Of a stretch of 64,000 bases of DNA, positions 39,090 to 50,326 are shown piece after piece. The notes under the pieces were generated by a model. It did not search any database and had not been told where the DNA came from. It was given only the letters and a program-made list of their open reading frames with translations. Positions within the stretch are counted from its first letter, which is position 1; every line of letters starts with the position of its first letter. Origin of the DNA: Ferirhizobium litorale (GTDB lineage: Bacteria > Pseudomonadota > Alphaproteobacteria > Rhizobiales > Rhizobiaceae); the NCBI GenBank assembly GCA_030028905.1, contig JALDYZ010000002.1:124001-188000 (forward strand), given 5' to 3'. Made by a program: the position numbers and the translations under genes.

Positions 39090-39112
39090 GGCGCCCGCTC
39101 CGTCCCTCCCCC

Positions 39113-39141
39113 TTGACCGCAATCCTCAGGCGCGCGATAAA
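39113..39141 (+). promoter_or_regulatory. Candidate promoter of the cysS operon
   Basis: TTGACC (39113-39118, part of CTTGAC, the alphaproteobacterial -35 core) and GATAAA (39136-39141) are spaced by exactly 17 bases. It would give a leader of about 135 bases before cysS. Confidence 0.5.
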
Positions 39142-39284
39142 GCCCGCCATGAAGACGCCGCTTTGCATTTGCTGCATTATTATCCGCTAGTGGTAACGCT
39201 GGCCCGGCCGTTTTCGTCTCCTGAAAAGCCCAAGATGACAAACGACCCGGCCTCGCCGGACACCTGCACTTGGGAGAATTTCGG

Positions 39285-40676
39285 ATGGGTCAGGCCCAGA
39301 CACTGAAGCTTTACAACACACTGACGCGCGAGAAGGTCGACTTCCGGCCGATCCATCCCGACAACGTGCGCATGTATGTCTGCGGGCCGACGGTCTATGA
39401 TTTCGCCCATATCGGCAATGCCAGGCCTGTCATCGTCTTCGACGTGCTCTTCCGCCTGCTTCGCCATGTCTATGGCGCCGACAAGGTGACCTATGTCCGC
39501 AACATCACCGACGTCGACGACAAGATCAATGCGCGTGCGCTTCGCGACCATCCGGGCCTTCCACTCAACGAGGCGATCCGGCTCGTCACCCAGACGACCG
39601 AACAACAGTTCCTCGATGACGTGAAAGCCTTCGGCTGCCTCGAGCCGACGCATCAGCCGCGAGCCACAGAAAACATCGCCCAGATGATCGAGATTATCGA
39701 AAAGTTGCTGGCCAAGGGACACGCCTACCAGGCGCAAGGCGAAGTACTGTTCGATACCCGGTCCATGCCGGACTACGGCAAGCTTTCGCATCGCAACCTC
39801 GACGAACAACAGGCCGGCGCCCGTATCGCCGTGGAAGCGCACAAGAAGAACCCCGGCGACTTCGTGCTCTGGAAGCTCTCGGCCGACCACGAGCCTGGCT
39901 GGGAAACTCCCTGGGGCCTTGGGCGTCCCGGCTGGCATATCGAGTGCTCGGCGATGAGCGGACGCTATCTCGGCGAGACCTTTGACATCCATGGTGGTGG
40001 ACTGGACCTGATCTTCCCGCACCATGAAAACGAGATCGCACAATCGCGTTGCGCCCATGGCACCAGCGTGATGGCGAACGTGTGGATGCACAACGGCTTC
40101 CTGCAGGTCGAAGGCCGCAAGATGTCGAAATCCGAAGGCAACTTCGTCACGATATACGAACTGCTGCACACGGAAAAATTCGGTGGCCGAAAATGGCCGG
40201 GCGAAGTGCTTCGGCTCGCAATGCTGATGACGCACTATCGCGAACCGATCGACTTTTCGATCAAGCGTCTGGAGGAAGCCGAACGCATGCTGGCGAAATG
40301 GCCGGTTCCGGGATCGGAGATCGGCGAAGCAGATCCGGCGGTCGTGGCAGCGCTTGCCGATGATCTCAATACCGTCGCCGCCATCCAGGCCGTTCATGCA
40401 CTGGCGCACAAGGCGTCCGCCGATCCGGCGCATATGCCTGCCTATGCGGCAAGCCTCGTTCTTCTCGGCATCGTCCCGCAGCGGGTGGAACTCGACGATG
40501 CCGTCGTCCACGAGATCGACGCCCGCGTAGGCCATCGGCTCGAGCTTCTCAAGGCAAAGAACTTTGCCGAGGCCGACAAGATCCGCGATGATCTCGTTGC
40601 CCGCGGGATCCAGTTGAAGGACGGCAAGGATCCGCACACGGGCGAGCGGGTGACCACGTGGGAGGTGAAGAGGTGA
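39285..40676 (+). CDS. cysS: Cysteinyl-tRNA synthetase
   Basis: 463 residues. The class I signatures are HIGN at 42-45 and KMSKS at 279-283; zinc ligands include C33 and C221 with the HHENE block at about 246-250. The ATG at 39285 has a GGGAG site; an in-frame TTG five codons upstream is unlikely. Its stop overlaps the GTG start of the next gene (GTGA), opening a chain of four overlapping or near-overlapping genes. Confidence 0.97.
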   Translation: MGQAQTLKLYNTLTREKVDFRPIHPDNVRMYVCGPTVYDFAHIGNARPVIVFDVLFRLLRHVYGADKVTYVRNITDVDDKINARALRDHPGLPLNEAIRLVTQTTEQQFLDDVKAFGCLEPTHQPRATENIAQMIEIIEKLLAKGHAYQAQGEVLFDTRSMPDYGKLSHRNLDEQQAGARIAVEAHKKNPGDFVLWKLSADHEPGWETPWGLGRPGWHIECSAMSGRYLGETFDIHGGGLDLIFPHHENEIAQSRCAHGTSVMANVWMHNGFLQVEGRKMSKSEGNFVTIYELLHTEKFGGRKWPGEVLRLAMLMTHYREPIDFSIKRLEEAERMLAKWPVPGSEIGEADPAVVAALADDLNTVAAIQAVHALAHKASADPAHMPAYAASLVLLGIVPQRVELDDAVVHEIDARVGHRLELLKAKNFAEADKIRDDLVARGIQLKDGKDPHTGERVTTWEVKR

Positions 40677-41150
40677 CCGGCCAGACCTATACCGGCGGAT
40701 GCCAGTGCGGCGCGGTGCGCTTTCGGGTGGAAGGTGCACTACCGGACAGTTCGATCTGTCATTGCCGCATGTGCCAGAAGGCGTTCGGCTCCTATTTTGC
40801 CCCGCTGGTCTCGACCCGCGGCGCGGATCTCACCTGGACCCGCGGCCGTCCGAAGAGCTACAAATCCTCAAATTTCGTCCTTCGCGGCTTCTGCGGCGAT
40901 TGCGGCACGCCGCTGACCTATGAGGCACCCGACGGCGTCGCCATCGCCGCCGGTGCCTTCGACGACCCATCGCAGCTCCCGCCCATCGTTCAGTTCGGCA
41001 CCGAGGGCAAGCTGCCGTTCTTCGACGACCTGCACCGCCTGCCCGGCCACAGGACCGAGGACGACGCCGACGCGGCCCCCTTCGTGCTCGAGATCGTCTC
41101 CTACCAGCATCCAGACCACGACACTGCAACCTGGCCACCGGAGAAAGCTC

Positions 41151-41158
<8 letters not shown>
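40673..41158 (+). CDS. GFA family protein, first of a tandem pair
   Basis: 161 residues. Glutathione-dependent formaldehyde-activating (GFA) enzymes use zinc-bound cysteines; here [16 protein letters not shown] and CGDCGTP supply the ligand set. The GTG start overlaps the cysS stop by four bases and has GGGAGG upstream. The true substrate of most GFA proteins is unproven. It is clearly similar to the next gene, with shared blocks [25 protein letters not shown] and QHPDHDT, so the pair arose by duplication. Confidence 0.88.
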
Positions 41159-42586
<1,428 letters not shown>

Positions 42587-42613
42587 CTTCATTCGCACCA
42601 TCGGAACCGAACC

Positions 42614-44230
42614 ATGACCAGGGAACGCATCTATCTCTTCGACACGACGCTTCGCGACGGGCAGCAGACGCCCGGCATCGATTTTTCGGTCGAGGACAAG
42701 ATAGCGATTGCCGCCCTGCTGGATGAATTCGGTTTCGACTACGTCGAGGGCGGATATCCCGGCGCCAACCCGACCGATACCGCCTTCTTCGACCGCAAGC
42801 GCACCGAAAAGGCCAACTTCGTCGCCTTCGGCATGACGAAGCGCGCCGGGATCTCCGCATCCAACGATCCGGGGCTTGCGACGCTGTTGCAGGCAAAGGC
42901 GGATTCGATCTGTTTCGTCGCCAAGAGCTGGGACTACCACGTGAAAGTGGCGCTCGGCTGTTCCAACGAGGAAAACCTCGAAAGCATCCGCGAAAGCGTC
43001 GAGGCTGCGAACAACGCCGGCAAGCAGGCGATGATCGACTGCGAGCACTTCTTCGACGGCTACAAGGCCAATCCCGACTATGCGCTATCCTGCGCCCGGA
43101 CTGCCTACGAGGCAGGCGCACGCTGGGCGGTGCTGTGCGACACCAATGGTGGAACGCAGCCCGCCGAGGTGCGCAAGATCGTGGAAGCGGTGATCGCCTC
43201 CGGCGTGCCCGGCACATCGCTCGGGATCCATGCCCACAACGACACCGGACAGGCGGTCGCCAATTCGCTCGCCGCCGTCGAGGCCGGGGTGCGGCAGATC
43301 CAGGGCACGCTCAACGGTATCGGCGAGCGCTGCGGCAACGCCAATCTCGTGGCCATCATCCCGACGCTGGCACTGAAGGACACCTACAGCAACCGCTTCG
43401 AAACGGCGATCGGCCCCGAGCAACTCGAGGGACTAACCCGCCTGTCGCATGCCTTCGACGAGTTGTTGAACCGTTCGCCGGACCACCAGATGCCCTATGT
43501 CGGGGCGTCCGCCTTTGCCACCAAGGCCGGCATCCACGCCTCCGCCCTTCTCAAGGACCCGCAGACCTACGAGCATGTGAAACCGGAAAGCGTCGGCAAT
43601 TTCCGCAAGGTGATGGTCTCGGACCAGGGCGGCAAGTCAAACTTCATCAACGCCCTGAAGCGGCGCGGCATCGAGGTCCGCAAGGACGATCCCCGCCTCG
43701 ACCACCTGATCTCCATGGTCAAGGAACGGGAGGCATCCGGCTATGCCTATGAAGGCGCCGATGCGAGCTTCGAGCTGCTGGCGCGCCGCACGCTCGGTTC
43801 CATCCCGGAATTCTTCAAGATCGACAGTTTCCGCGTCATGGTCGAGCGTCGCTTCGACAGCCACGGGCGCCTGAAGACGATCTCGGAGGCGGTGGTGAAG
43901 ATGGAGATCGACGGCGATACCGTCATGTCGGTCGCCGAGGGCCATGGTCCGGTCAATGCCCTCGACATCGCCTTGCGCAAGGATCTCGGAAAGTACCAGA
44001 CGGAGATTTCCGACCTCGAGCTGGTGGACTACAAGGTGCGTATCCTCAATGGGGGCACCGGCGCCATCACCCGGGTCCTGATCGAATCCACCGACCGCGA
44101 CGGCGTGCGCTGGTGGACCGTCGGGGTTTCGGAGAACATCATAGACGCCTCCTTCCAGGCGTTGATGGACTCGATCATCTACAAGCTGATGAAGAACAGG
44201 CAATTGGCGGGCAGGATCGCAGCGGAGTAG
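42614..44230 (+). CDS. cimA: (R)-citramalate synthase CimA
   Basis: 538 residues. The N-terminal TIM barrel begins YLFDTTLRDGQQTPGI with the metal-binding DTTLRDG, the GIHAHNDTGQAVANS block follows, and a C-terminal LeuA-type regulatory dimer domain ends the protein. It condenses pyruvate and acetyl-CoA to citramalate, the threonine-independent route to 2-oxobutyrate and isoleucine. Its length and the EGGYPGANPTD motif favour CimA over 2-isopropylmalate synthase. Confidence 0.93.
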   Translation: MTRERIYLFDTTLRDGQQTPGIDFSVEDKIAIAALLDEFGFDYVEGGYPGANPTDTAFFDRKRTEKANFVAFGMTKRAGISASNDPGLATLLQAKADSICFVAKSWDYHVKVALGCSNEENLESIRESVEAANNAGKQAMIDCEHFFDGYKANPDYALSCARTAYEAGARWAVLCDTNGGTQPAEVRKIVEAVIASGVPGTSLGIHAHNDTGQAVANSLAAVEAGVRQIQGTLNGIGERCGNANLVAIIPTLALKDTYSNRFETAIGPEQLEGLTRLSHAFDELLNRSPDHQMPYVGASAFATKAGIHASALLKDPQTYEHVKPESVGNFRKVMVSDQGGKSNFINALKRRGIEVRKDDPRLDHLISMVKEREASGYAYEGADASFELLARRTLGSIPEFFKIDSFRVMVERRFDSHGRLKTISEAVVKMEIDGDTVMSVAEGHGPVNALDIALRKDLGKYQTEISDLELVDYKVRILNGGTGAITRVLIESTDRDGVRWWTVGVSENIIDASFQALMDSIIYKLMKNRQLAGRIAAE

Positions 44231-44359
44231 TGCGCCTTCCCTTGCAGGGCGGGCGTGGCGATGTTCAGGAATGCTTCATGTTCCTTCACGGAAATGAATT
44301 GGCCTATTCATACCGGTTGCGTTAAGCGGTTGCAAAACCACTGCGAAGGAAACACCCCC

Positions 44360-45271
44360 ATGTCCGCCAACGACGCCGCTCCGGCGATCGAAAACGAAGA
44401 CACCCCGCGCGGCTTTGCCTTCGCGCTGAGTGCCTATCTTATGTGGGGTTTTCTGCCCTTCTACATGAAGGCGGTCGCTCATATCTCGCCAGCGGAGGTT
44501 ATTGCGCACCGCATCCTCTGGTCGCTGCCGGTTGCCGGCGCGGTTCTCCTCTACCTTCGCCGCACCGCCGAACTGAAGGTCGCCCTGAAAACCCCGCGAA
44601 TGCTCAAGATGGCAGTGATCACCGCCACTCTGATCACCATCAACTGGGGCATCTACGTCTGGGCGATCGGCGCCGGCCGGGCGATCGATGCCGCCCTCGG
44701 CTACTACATCAATCCGCTGCTGAGCGTTTTTCTCGGCGCAGTATTGCTCAAGGAAAAGCTCAATCCGGCGCAACTGGTTGCGATCGGGCTGGCGGTTCTC
44801 GCCGTCGCGGTCTTGACCTTGGAGGCCGGCGGCTTGCCCTGGGTGGCACTCAGCCTTTCCCTTTCCTGGGGCTTCTATGCCTTCTTCCGCAAGACCTTGC
44901 CGGTCGGCCCGAACCAGGGTTTCTTCCTCGAGGTGATGATCCTCGGCCTGCCTGCCCTGATCTACGTCCTTTATCTCGAAATCACGGGACAGGGCCACTT
45001 CTTCGGCGGGACCAGCATTGATACCGCTCTTCTGGTCGGTTCAGGCGTCGTCACCGCCGTACCGCTGATGGTCTACGCCAACGGCGCGAAGCTGCTGCGC
45101 CTCTCGACGATCGGTATCATGCAATACATCGCCCCGACGATGATATTCATCATCGCCGTCTTCGCCTTCAAGGAACCCTTCGGCACCGCCAAGATGATCG
45201 CATTCCCGCTGATCTGGGCTGCGCTTCTGGTCTATTCGTGGTCGATGTTCCGGCAAAGCCGATCACGATAG
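44360..45271 (+). CDS. rarD: EamA/RarD family transporter
   Basis: 303 residues, about ten membrane spans. The N-terminus contains SAYLMWGFLPFYMKAV, the RarD signature, and AHRILWSLP follows. RarD proteins belong to the drug/metabolite transporter superfamily; the substrate is unknown. The start at 44360 has GAAGGAA upstream; a longer frame to 44255 is unlikely. Confidence 0.9.
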   Translation: MSANDAAPAIENEDTPRGFAFALSAYLMWGFLPFYMKAVAHISPAEVIAHRILWSLPVAGAVLLYLRRTAELKVALKTPRMLKMAVITATLITINWGIYVWAIGAGRAIDAALGYYINPLLSVFLGAVLLKEKLNPAQLVAIGLAVLAVAVLTLEAGGLPWVALSLSLSWGFYAFFRKTLPVGPNQGFFLEVMILGLPALIYVLYLEITGQGHFFGGTSIDTALLVGSGVVTAVPLMVYANGAKLLRLSTIGIMQYIAPTMIFIIAVFAFKEPFGTAKMIAFPLIWAALLVYSWSMFRQSRSR

Positions 45272-45322
45272 CGATTCGCGGGCGGTGGCTTGTGCGCAAG
45301 GCCGCCCGATTGACCGCGCAGG

Positions 45323-45946
45323 TCAGAGCTTGGAGATCACGGCATCCTCGCCGTCCCAGTCGCCGCTCAGTTTCTTGCCGCGCTCGATAATCGCCGGCAC
45401 GATGTCCTCGATGTGATCGATCACCATGGGCTGGACGAGGTGATTGGTATGGATGAACCCCTGCTCGCGCATGTGGCCGAGCAGTTCCATCATCGGATCC
45501 CAGAAGCCGTTGACATTGGCAAACACCATCGGCTTCTCATGACGCCCTAGCTGGGCCCAGGTCATGATCTCGACGATCTCCTCCAGCGTGCCGATACCGC
45601 CCGGCAGGGCCACGAAGGCGTCCGACCGCTCGAACATGATGTGCTTTCGCTGGTGCATGTCTTGCGTGACGATCAACTCGTCGAGTTGGCCGAGCGAATG
45701 GCGCGTCGCCTCCATGTCGACCAGGAACTCTGGTATAATGCCGGTGACTTGGCCGCCACTCGAAAGTACGCCGCTTGCCACAGCGCCCATGATGCCCTTG
45801 GTCCCGCCGCCATAGACCAGACGAAGGCCATTCTCCGCGATGAACTTGCCGAGTGCACGGCCTGCAGCAATGTGGGACGGGTCGTGTCCGGGACGGGACC
45901 CGCAATAGACACAAATGGATCGAATCGAGACAGTTTTCTTGGCCAT
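45323..45946 (-). CDS. LOG family protein (TIGR00730; cytokinin-type phosphoribohydrolase)
   Basis: 207 residues. ICVYCGSRPG at the N-terminus, YGGGTKGIMGA and PGGIGTLEEIVE are the Rossmann-fold LOG signature. Members hydrolyse nucleoside 5'-monophosphates, in plants releasing active cytokinins; bacterial relatives act on AMP or related nucleotides. It is convergent with rarD. Confidence 0.92.
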   Translation of the reverse strand: MAKKTVSIRSICVYCGSRPGHDPSHIAAGRALGKFIAENGLRLVYGGGTKGIMGAVASGVLSSGGQVTGIIPEFLVDMEATRHSLGQLDELIVTQDMHQRKHIMFERSDAFVALPGGIGTLEEIVEIMTWAQLGRHEKPMVFANVNGFWDPMMELLGHMREQGFIHTNHLVQPMVIDHIEDIVPAIIERGKKLSGDWDGEDAVISKL

Positions 45947-46101
45947 ATGAGCAAAGAACTATGCTGCACATGCTCAGTCAAGAAAAATGGCGGGAAAATC
46001 GACAGTTAGAATGGGGTTGAGGCGTAGAATGCTTGTGGAGCGCGGTAAGAATCGCTAGCAATTACAACGAGTATAGCGGCAGGTCCGCTCGGAGATAGAC
46101 T

Positions 46102-48198
46102 ATGATGAAAAACCGCGCCGGCTGGTTGGCGCTTCTGGTCCTCGCGATCGCCACCGTCCTGATGGTGTTCTTTGTGCTGCCGCAGATCGCGGGCGACGAG
46201 AAACCGATCGGGGAAGCCATCAACAATGCCGGTGATGAAGTCAAGGAAGCCGTGACGGAAGCGGGCAGCGAGGCCCAGAAGGCGACAGGCGAAACCGCAG
46301 ACAAGCTTGCTGCGGAGACCAGGTCCGCCGTCGAGCAGGTTGCGCGCCTTTCGGCGGAATGCCACGCCGCCATCACCGACCTGCAGTCTCTCTTCGCCGA
46401 GGGCAAGGTTCCGTCGGCCGAAGCGCTTGCCGGAGCCAAGTCCCGTGCAGAGCTGACCGTGAAGCAACTGGCTGAGTTGAAACTGCCGCAAGGCGCCGAC
46501 GCCGCAACCACTGCGGCGGTCGCGAAGGCACAGGAAACCGCCAAGACCGCACTCGGCATCCTGCGGACGCTTCCTTCCGACCCGGCAGCCGCAGGTTCGG
46601 CAGTGGCGACAATCGCGCCGCCTGCTGCAAGCACCGGTACAGAAGGGCAAGTCGCCACAGCCGGACTACGGACGCCGACCTTCGACGTGCTGCGCGTCGA
46701 ACCCGATGGCTCGACGGTGATTGCCGGAAGCGCCGAGCCGGGATCGCGCCTCGACGTCGTCGATGGCGAGGACAAGGTGATCGCCACGGCCGAGATCGGC
46801 CCGAGCGGCGATTTTGCTGCGGTGCTCAGCAACCCGCTGGCGCCGGGCGACCACGAACTGGTCCTGAAGGTTACGAGCAAGGACGGCAAGAGCACGACTT
46901 CCGACGAGGTCGCGACGATCTCCGTTCCGCAGACCCGAAGCGGCGAACTGCTCGCCATGGTATCGAAGCCCGGCGAGGCAAGCCGGATCATCAACGCGCC
47001 AGAGGGCAGCAGTGCTGCCGAGGCCGACGGCGAAAGCAACGCATTGCCGACGCCGGCACTACCCACGGCCGCGACCGATCTTGCCTCGACTCCCCCGGTC
47101 GTCGGAACAGAAACCGGCGCTGCCGCGGCCACGACCGGCAAGCCGGAGGTCCAGGTCTCGGCGGTGGAAATCGAAAACGAAAAGATCTTCGTCGCAGGCA
47201 TCGCGCAACCCGGTGCAACAGTCCGGGCCTATGCTGACGACAAGCTGATCGGCGAGGCGGTCACCGGCACCGACGGCAGTTTCGTGGTCGACGGAACCAT
47301 GGCGCTTGCGGTCGGAGATCACTCCATCCGGGTCGATATGATCGACACTGCCGGCAAGGTCGCCGTTCGCGCCTCGGTCCCCTTCAACCGGCCGGAAGGC
47401 GAACAGATTGCGGTCGTCGCGCAGACGCCGCAAGCCGGTTCGCCGGCAGCGATGACGCCGCTCGAGGATGGCGCGTTCGACAAGCTTCGCAACGAGGCGG
47501 CGCGCGCATTCGCGATCCTTGACGGTCTCTATGCCGAGGGCAAGGTGCCGACGGACGAGCAACTGGCGGCGGCCCGCTCAGCCACCCAGATTGCATTGAA
47601 ATCGTTGGCCGGCTTCCGCCTCAGCACCGATGCGGATGCTGCCATGAAGGAAATGGTCGAGCGCACGGGCCGAAGCGCAACGGCGACACTCGAGGCGCTC
47701 GACAAGCTTCCGGCGGATGCCAAGTCGGTGGGCGATGGCCTTTCGGGCATCAAGTCCATGATCGACGAAACGCTGCAGCCCGCCCTTGACGGTCGTGGGG
47801 CCACATCCCTGCCCCTGGTGCCCTCCAGCACGACTCCGGTCTCCACCGATGGGACCCAACCCTCGACGACCACTGCAGCGGCGCCGGCCGAGACAGCGCC
47901 GACTGAGACAGCAACGACCGAAACTACATTGACGACACCGGGCGAGCCCAGGACCATCGAACAGGCTCCGCTCACCGAAAGCCGCAACTCGGTGATCATC
48001 CGCCGCGGCGACACGCTTTGGCAGATCTCCCGCCGCATCTATGGCAAGGGCGTTCGCTACACGACGATCTACCTCGCCAACAAGGATCAGATCCAGGATC
48101 CGGATCTGATCCAGCCCGGGCAGATCTTCGGCATCCCGAATGAAGCGCTTCCGGACGCGGAGGAACGGCATCGCGAACACATGGACCATTCCCGGTAG
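46102..48198 (+). CDS. Membrane-anchored LysM protein with duplicated helical and Ig-like modules
   Basis: 698 residues. One N-terminal membrane span (about 8-28) anchors a long periplasmic part. Two module types each occur twice: a helical repeat (about 92-158 and 474-540, both with an EGKVP start) and a beta-rich Ig-like domain (about 193-276 and 350-428, both with an AxPG turn and a PxGD/AVGDH motif). A Thr/Pro/Ala-rich linker (570-620) leads to a C-terminal LysM domain (628-680, RRGDTLWQISRRIYG) for peptidoglycan binding. It likely organises the cell wall. A terminator follows. An ATG one codon later is equally possible. Confidence 0.88.
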   Translation: MMKNRAGWLALLVLAIATVLMVFFVLPQIAGDEKPIGEAINNAGDEVKEAVTEAGSEAQKATGETADKLAAETRSAVEQVARLSAECHAAITDLQSLFAEGKVPSAEALAGAKSRAELTVKQLAELKLPQGADAATTAAVAKAQETAKTALGILRTLPSDPAAAGSAVATIAPPAASTGTEGQVATAGLRTPTFDVLRVEPDGSTVIAGSAEPGSRLDVVDGEDKVIATAEIGPSGDFAAVLSNPLAPGDHELVLKVTSKDGKSTTSDEVATISVPQTRSGELLAMVSKPGEASRIINAPEGSSAAEADGESNALPTPALPTAATDLASTPPVVGTETGAAAATTGKPEVQVSAVEIENEKIFVAGIAQPGATVRAYADDKLIGEAVTGTDGSFVVDGTMALAVGDHSIRVDMIDTAGKVAVRASVPFNRPEGEQIAVVAQTPQAGSPAAMTPLEDGAFDKLRNEAARAFAILDGLYAEGKVPTDEQLAAARSATQIALKSLAGFRLSTDADAAMKEMVERTGRSATATLEALDKLPADAKSVGDGLSGIKSMIDETLQPALDGRGATSLPLVPSSTTPVSTDGTQPSTTTAAAPAETAPTETATTETTLTTPGEPRTIEQAPLTESRNSVIIRRGDTLWQISRRIYGKGVRYTTIYLANKDQIQDPDLIQPGQIFGIPNEALPDAEERHREHMDHSR

Positions 48199-48267
48199 GT
48201 CCGCATTCTCGCCCCTGCATTCAATGGGCATTGCAATGGGCGCAATGGCAAACTATCTCACTGGATG

Positions 48268-48299
48268 AGCGGTGATCCTCAGGGATCGCCGCTTTTCTT
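48268..48299 (+). terminator. Intrinsic terminator of the LysM gene
   Basis: An 11-bp stem with one T-G wobble (48268-48278 with 48283-48293), loop TCAG, then TTTTCTT. It lies 69 bases past the stop. Confidence 0.75.
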
Positions 48300-48422
48300 G
48301 CTGGAATCATATTGGAGTCCGTTGCATCAGGCTGCATGCCGCCTCGGCAAATCGCGTATGCCGCCAGACTCGATGGAGATCCGCCGCCGACCCGCGCGCG
48401 ACGCTCCTCCCCGGAGAATGAA

Positions 48423-50312
48423 ATGCCTGGACAGAAAAAAACCGTTTCGGCGGACAGCAGCAATCCCCTGCATACACTCGTCAACCTCTGGCCCTATATG
48501 TGGCCGAGCGGTCGTCCCGACCTGAAGATGCGGGTCGTCTGGGCGACGTTCTTCCTGCTGATCTCCAAGGCAGTCCTGATGCTGGTGCCCTACTTCTTCA
48601 AGTGGGCAACGGATGCGTTGAACGGCAAGGTGGACATGGCCGGGATCCTGCCCACCTTCCTGCTCGGCGCGGTCATGCTCGTGATCGCCTACAATATTGC
48701 CCGGATCATCCAGGGCGGCCTCAACCAGCTTCGCGATGCGCTCTTTGCCAGCGTCGGCCAATATGCCGTGCGCCAGCTTGCCTACCGCACCTTCGTGCAC
48801 ATGCATCAGTTGTCGCTGCGTTTTCACCTCGAGCGCAAGACCGGCGGCCTGTCGCGCATCATCGAACGCGGCACCAAGGGCATCGAGACGATCGTTCGCT
48901 TCACCATCCTCAATTCCGTCCCGACGGTCATCGAATTCCTGCTGACAGCCGCGATCTTCTGGTGGGGCTACGGCTTTTCCTATCTCGGCGTCACCGCCTT
49001 CACGGTCTGGGCCTACATCTGGTTCACCATCCGGGCGAGCGACTGGCGCATCGGCATTCGCCGGGCCATGAACGACAGCGACACCGACGCCAATACCAAG
49101 GCGATCGACTCGCTGCTCAACTTCGAGACCGTGAAATATTTCGGCAACGAAGAGATGGAGGCACGCCGCTTCGACCAGTCGATGGAGCGCTATGAGCGAT
49201 CGGCCACCCAGGTCTGGACGTCGCTCGGCTGGCTGAACTTCGGCCAGGGGGTAATATTCGGCCTCGGCACCACGGTCATGCTGATCATGTCGGCACTCGC
49301 GGTGCAGCGCGGAGAGCAGACCATCGGCGACTTCGTCTTCGTCAATGCCATGCTGCTGCAGCTCGCCGCACCCCTCAACTTCATCGGTTTCGTCTACCGC
49401 GAAATCCGCCAGGGCCTGACGGATATCGAGCAGATGTTCGACCTGCTCGAGGTTGAGGCCGAGGTGAAGGATACGCCTGACGCCAGGGAGCTCAAGATCA
49501 ACGCCGGCGGCGTGATTTCCTTCAAGGACGTGCACTTCGCCTACGATCCCGAACGGCCGATCCTCAAGGGCATTTCGTTCGAAGTGGGCGCCGGAAAGAC
49601 CGTTGCGGTCGTGGGCCCTTCGGGTGCGGGAAAATCGACGCTGTCGCGCCTGCTCTACCGCTTCTACGACGTGCAATCCGGTTCGATCGAGATCGACGGC
49701 CAGGATGTACGCGACCTCACCCAGAAAAGCCTGCGCGCAGCAATCGGCATGGTCCCGCAGGATACCGTTCTGTTCAACGACACGATCGCCTACAACATCC
49801 GCTATGGGCGTCCCTCGGCAAGCGAGGAGGAAGTCTCCGCGGCAGCGGAAGTCGCCCAGGTCGGCGATTTCATCCGCGCCTTGCCCGAAGGTTTCCAGAC
49901 CAAGGTCGGAGAGCGTGGTTTGAAACTTTCCGGGGGGGAAAAGCAGCGCGTAGCAATCGCCCGCACCATATTGAAAGCGCCGCCCATCCTGATCCTCGAC
50001 GAAGCGACATCGGCCCTCGACACAACCACCGAGCGCGAAATCCAGACCGCACTCGACATCGTTTCCAAGAACCGGACGACGCTGGTCATTGCCCACCGGC
50101 TTTCCACCGTCATCGGAGCAGACGAGATCATCGTGCTGAAGAACGGCCAGATCGCCGAGCGCGGCAAGCACCAGGCGTTGCTCGCCCGGAACGGGCTCTA
50201 TGCCTCGATGTGGAACCGCCAGCAGGAAGCAACGGAAGCCGAAGAGTACCTCAAGAAGGTGCGCGAAAGCGACGACATGGGCGTCATCACGCGTCTCGCA
50301 CCGGCGACCTGA
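48423..50312 (+). CDS. Atm1-type ABC exporter (ATP-binding/permease)
   Basis: 629 residues, a half-transporter. Six membrane spans lie in the first ~325 residues; the ATPase domain has Walker [10 protein letters not shown] (398-406), signature LSGGEKQR (502-509), Walker B ILILDEATSALD and the H-loop IAHRLST. The motif NFETVKYFGNE (233-243) is characteristic of mitochondrial Atm1 and its bacterial relatives, which export glutathione-linked sulfur or metal compounds. The ATG is preceded by GGAGAATGAA. It ends 14 bases from the convergent diguanylate cyclase gene. Confidence 0.92.
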   Translation: MPGQKKTVSADSSNPLHTLVNLWPYMWPSGRPDLKMRVVWATFFLLISKAVLMLVPYFFKWATDALNGKVDMAGILPTFLLGAVMLVIAYNIARIIQGGLNQLRDALFASVGQYAVRQLAYRTFVHMHQLSLRFHLERKTGGLSRIIERGTKGIETIVRFTILNSVPTVIEFLLTAAIFWWGYGFSYLGVTAFTVWAYIWFTIRASDWRIGIRRAMNDSDTDANTKAIDSLLNFETVKYFGNEEMEARRFDQSMERYERSATQVWTSLGWLNFGQGVIFGLGTTVMLIMSALAVQRGEQTIGDFVFVNAMLLQLAAPLNFIGFVYREIRQGLTDIEQMFDLLEVEAEVKDTPDARELKINAGGVISFKDVHFAYDPERPILKGISFEVGAGKTVAVVGPSGAGKSTLSRLLYRFYDVQSGSIEIDGQDVRDLTQKSLRAAIGMVPQDTVLFNDTIAYNIRYGRPSASEEEVSAAAEVAQVGDFIRALPEGFQTKVGERGLKLSGGEKQRVAIARTILKAPPILILDEATSALDTTTEREIQTALDIVSKNRTTLVIAHRLSTVIGADEIIVLKNGQIAERGKHQALLARNGLYASMWNRQQEATEAEEYLKKVRESDDMGVITRLAPAT

Positions 50313-50326
50313 AGTGGCGCGAGGGA

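Noticed and set aside
45280-45307. GGGCGG/CCGCCC hairpin between rarD and the LOG gene
   Set aside because: Imperfect stem with no T-run in either direction; not enough to call a bidirectional terminator.
48327-50171. 614-codon minus-strand frame
   Set aside because: Antisense to the Atm1-type exporter with all ABC motifs on the other strand.
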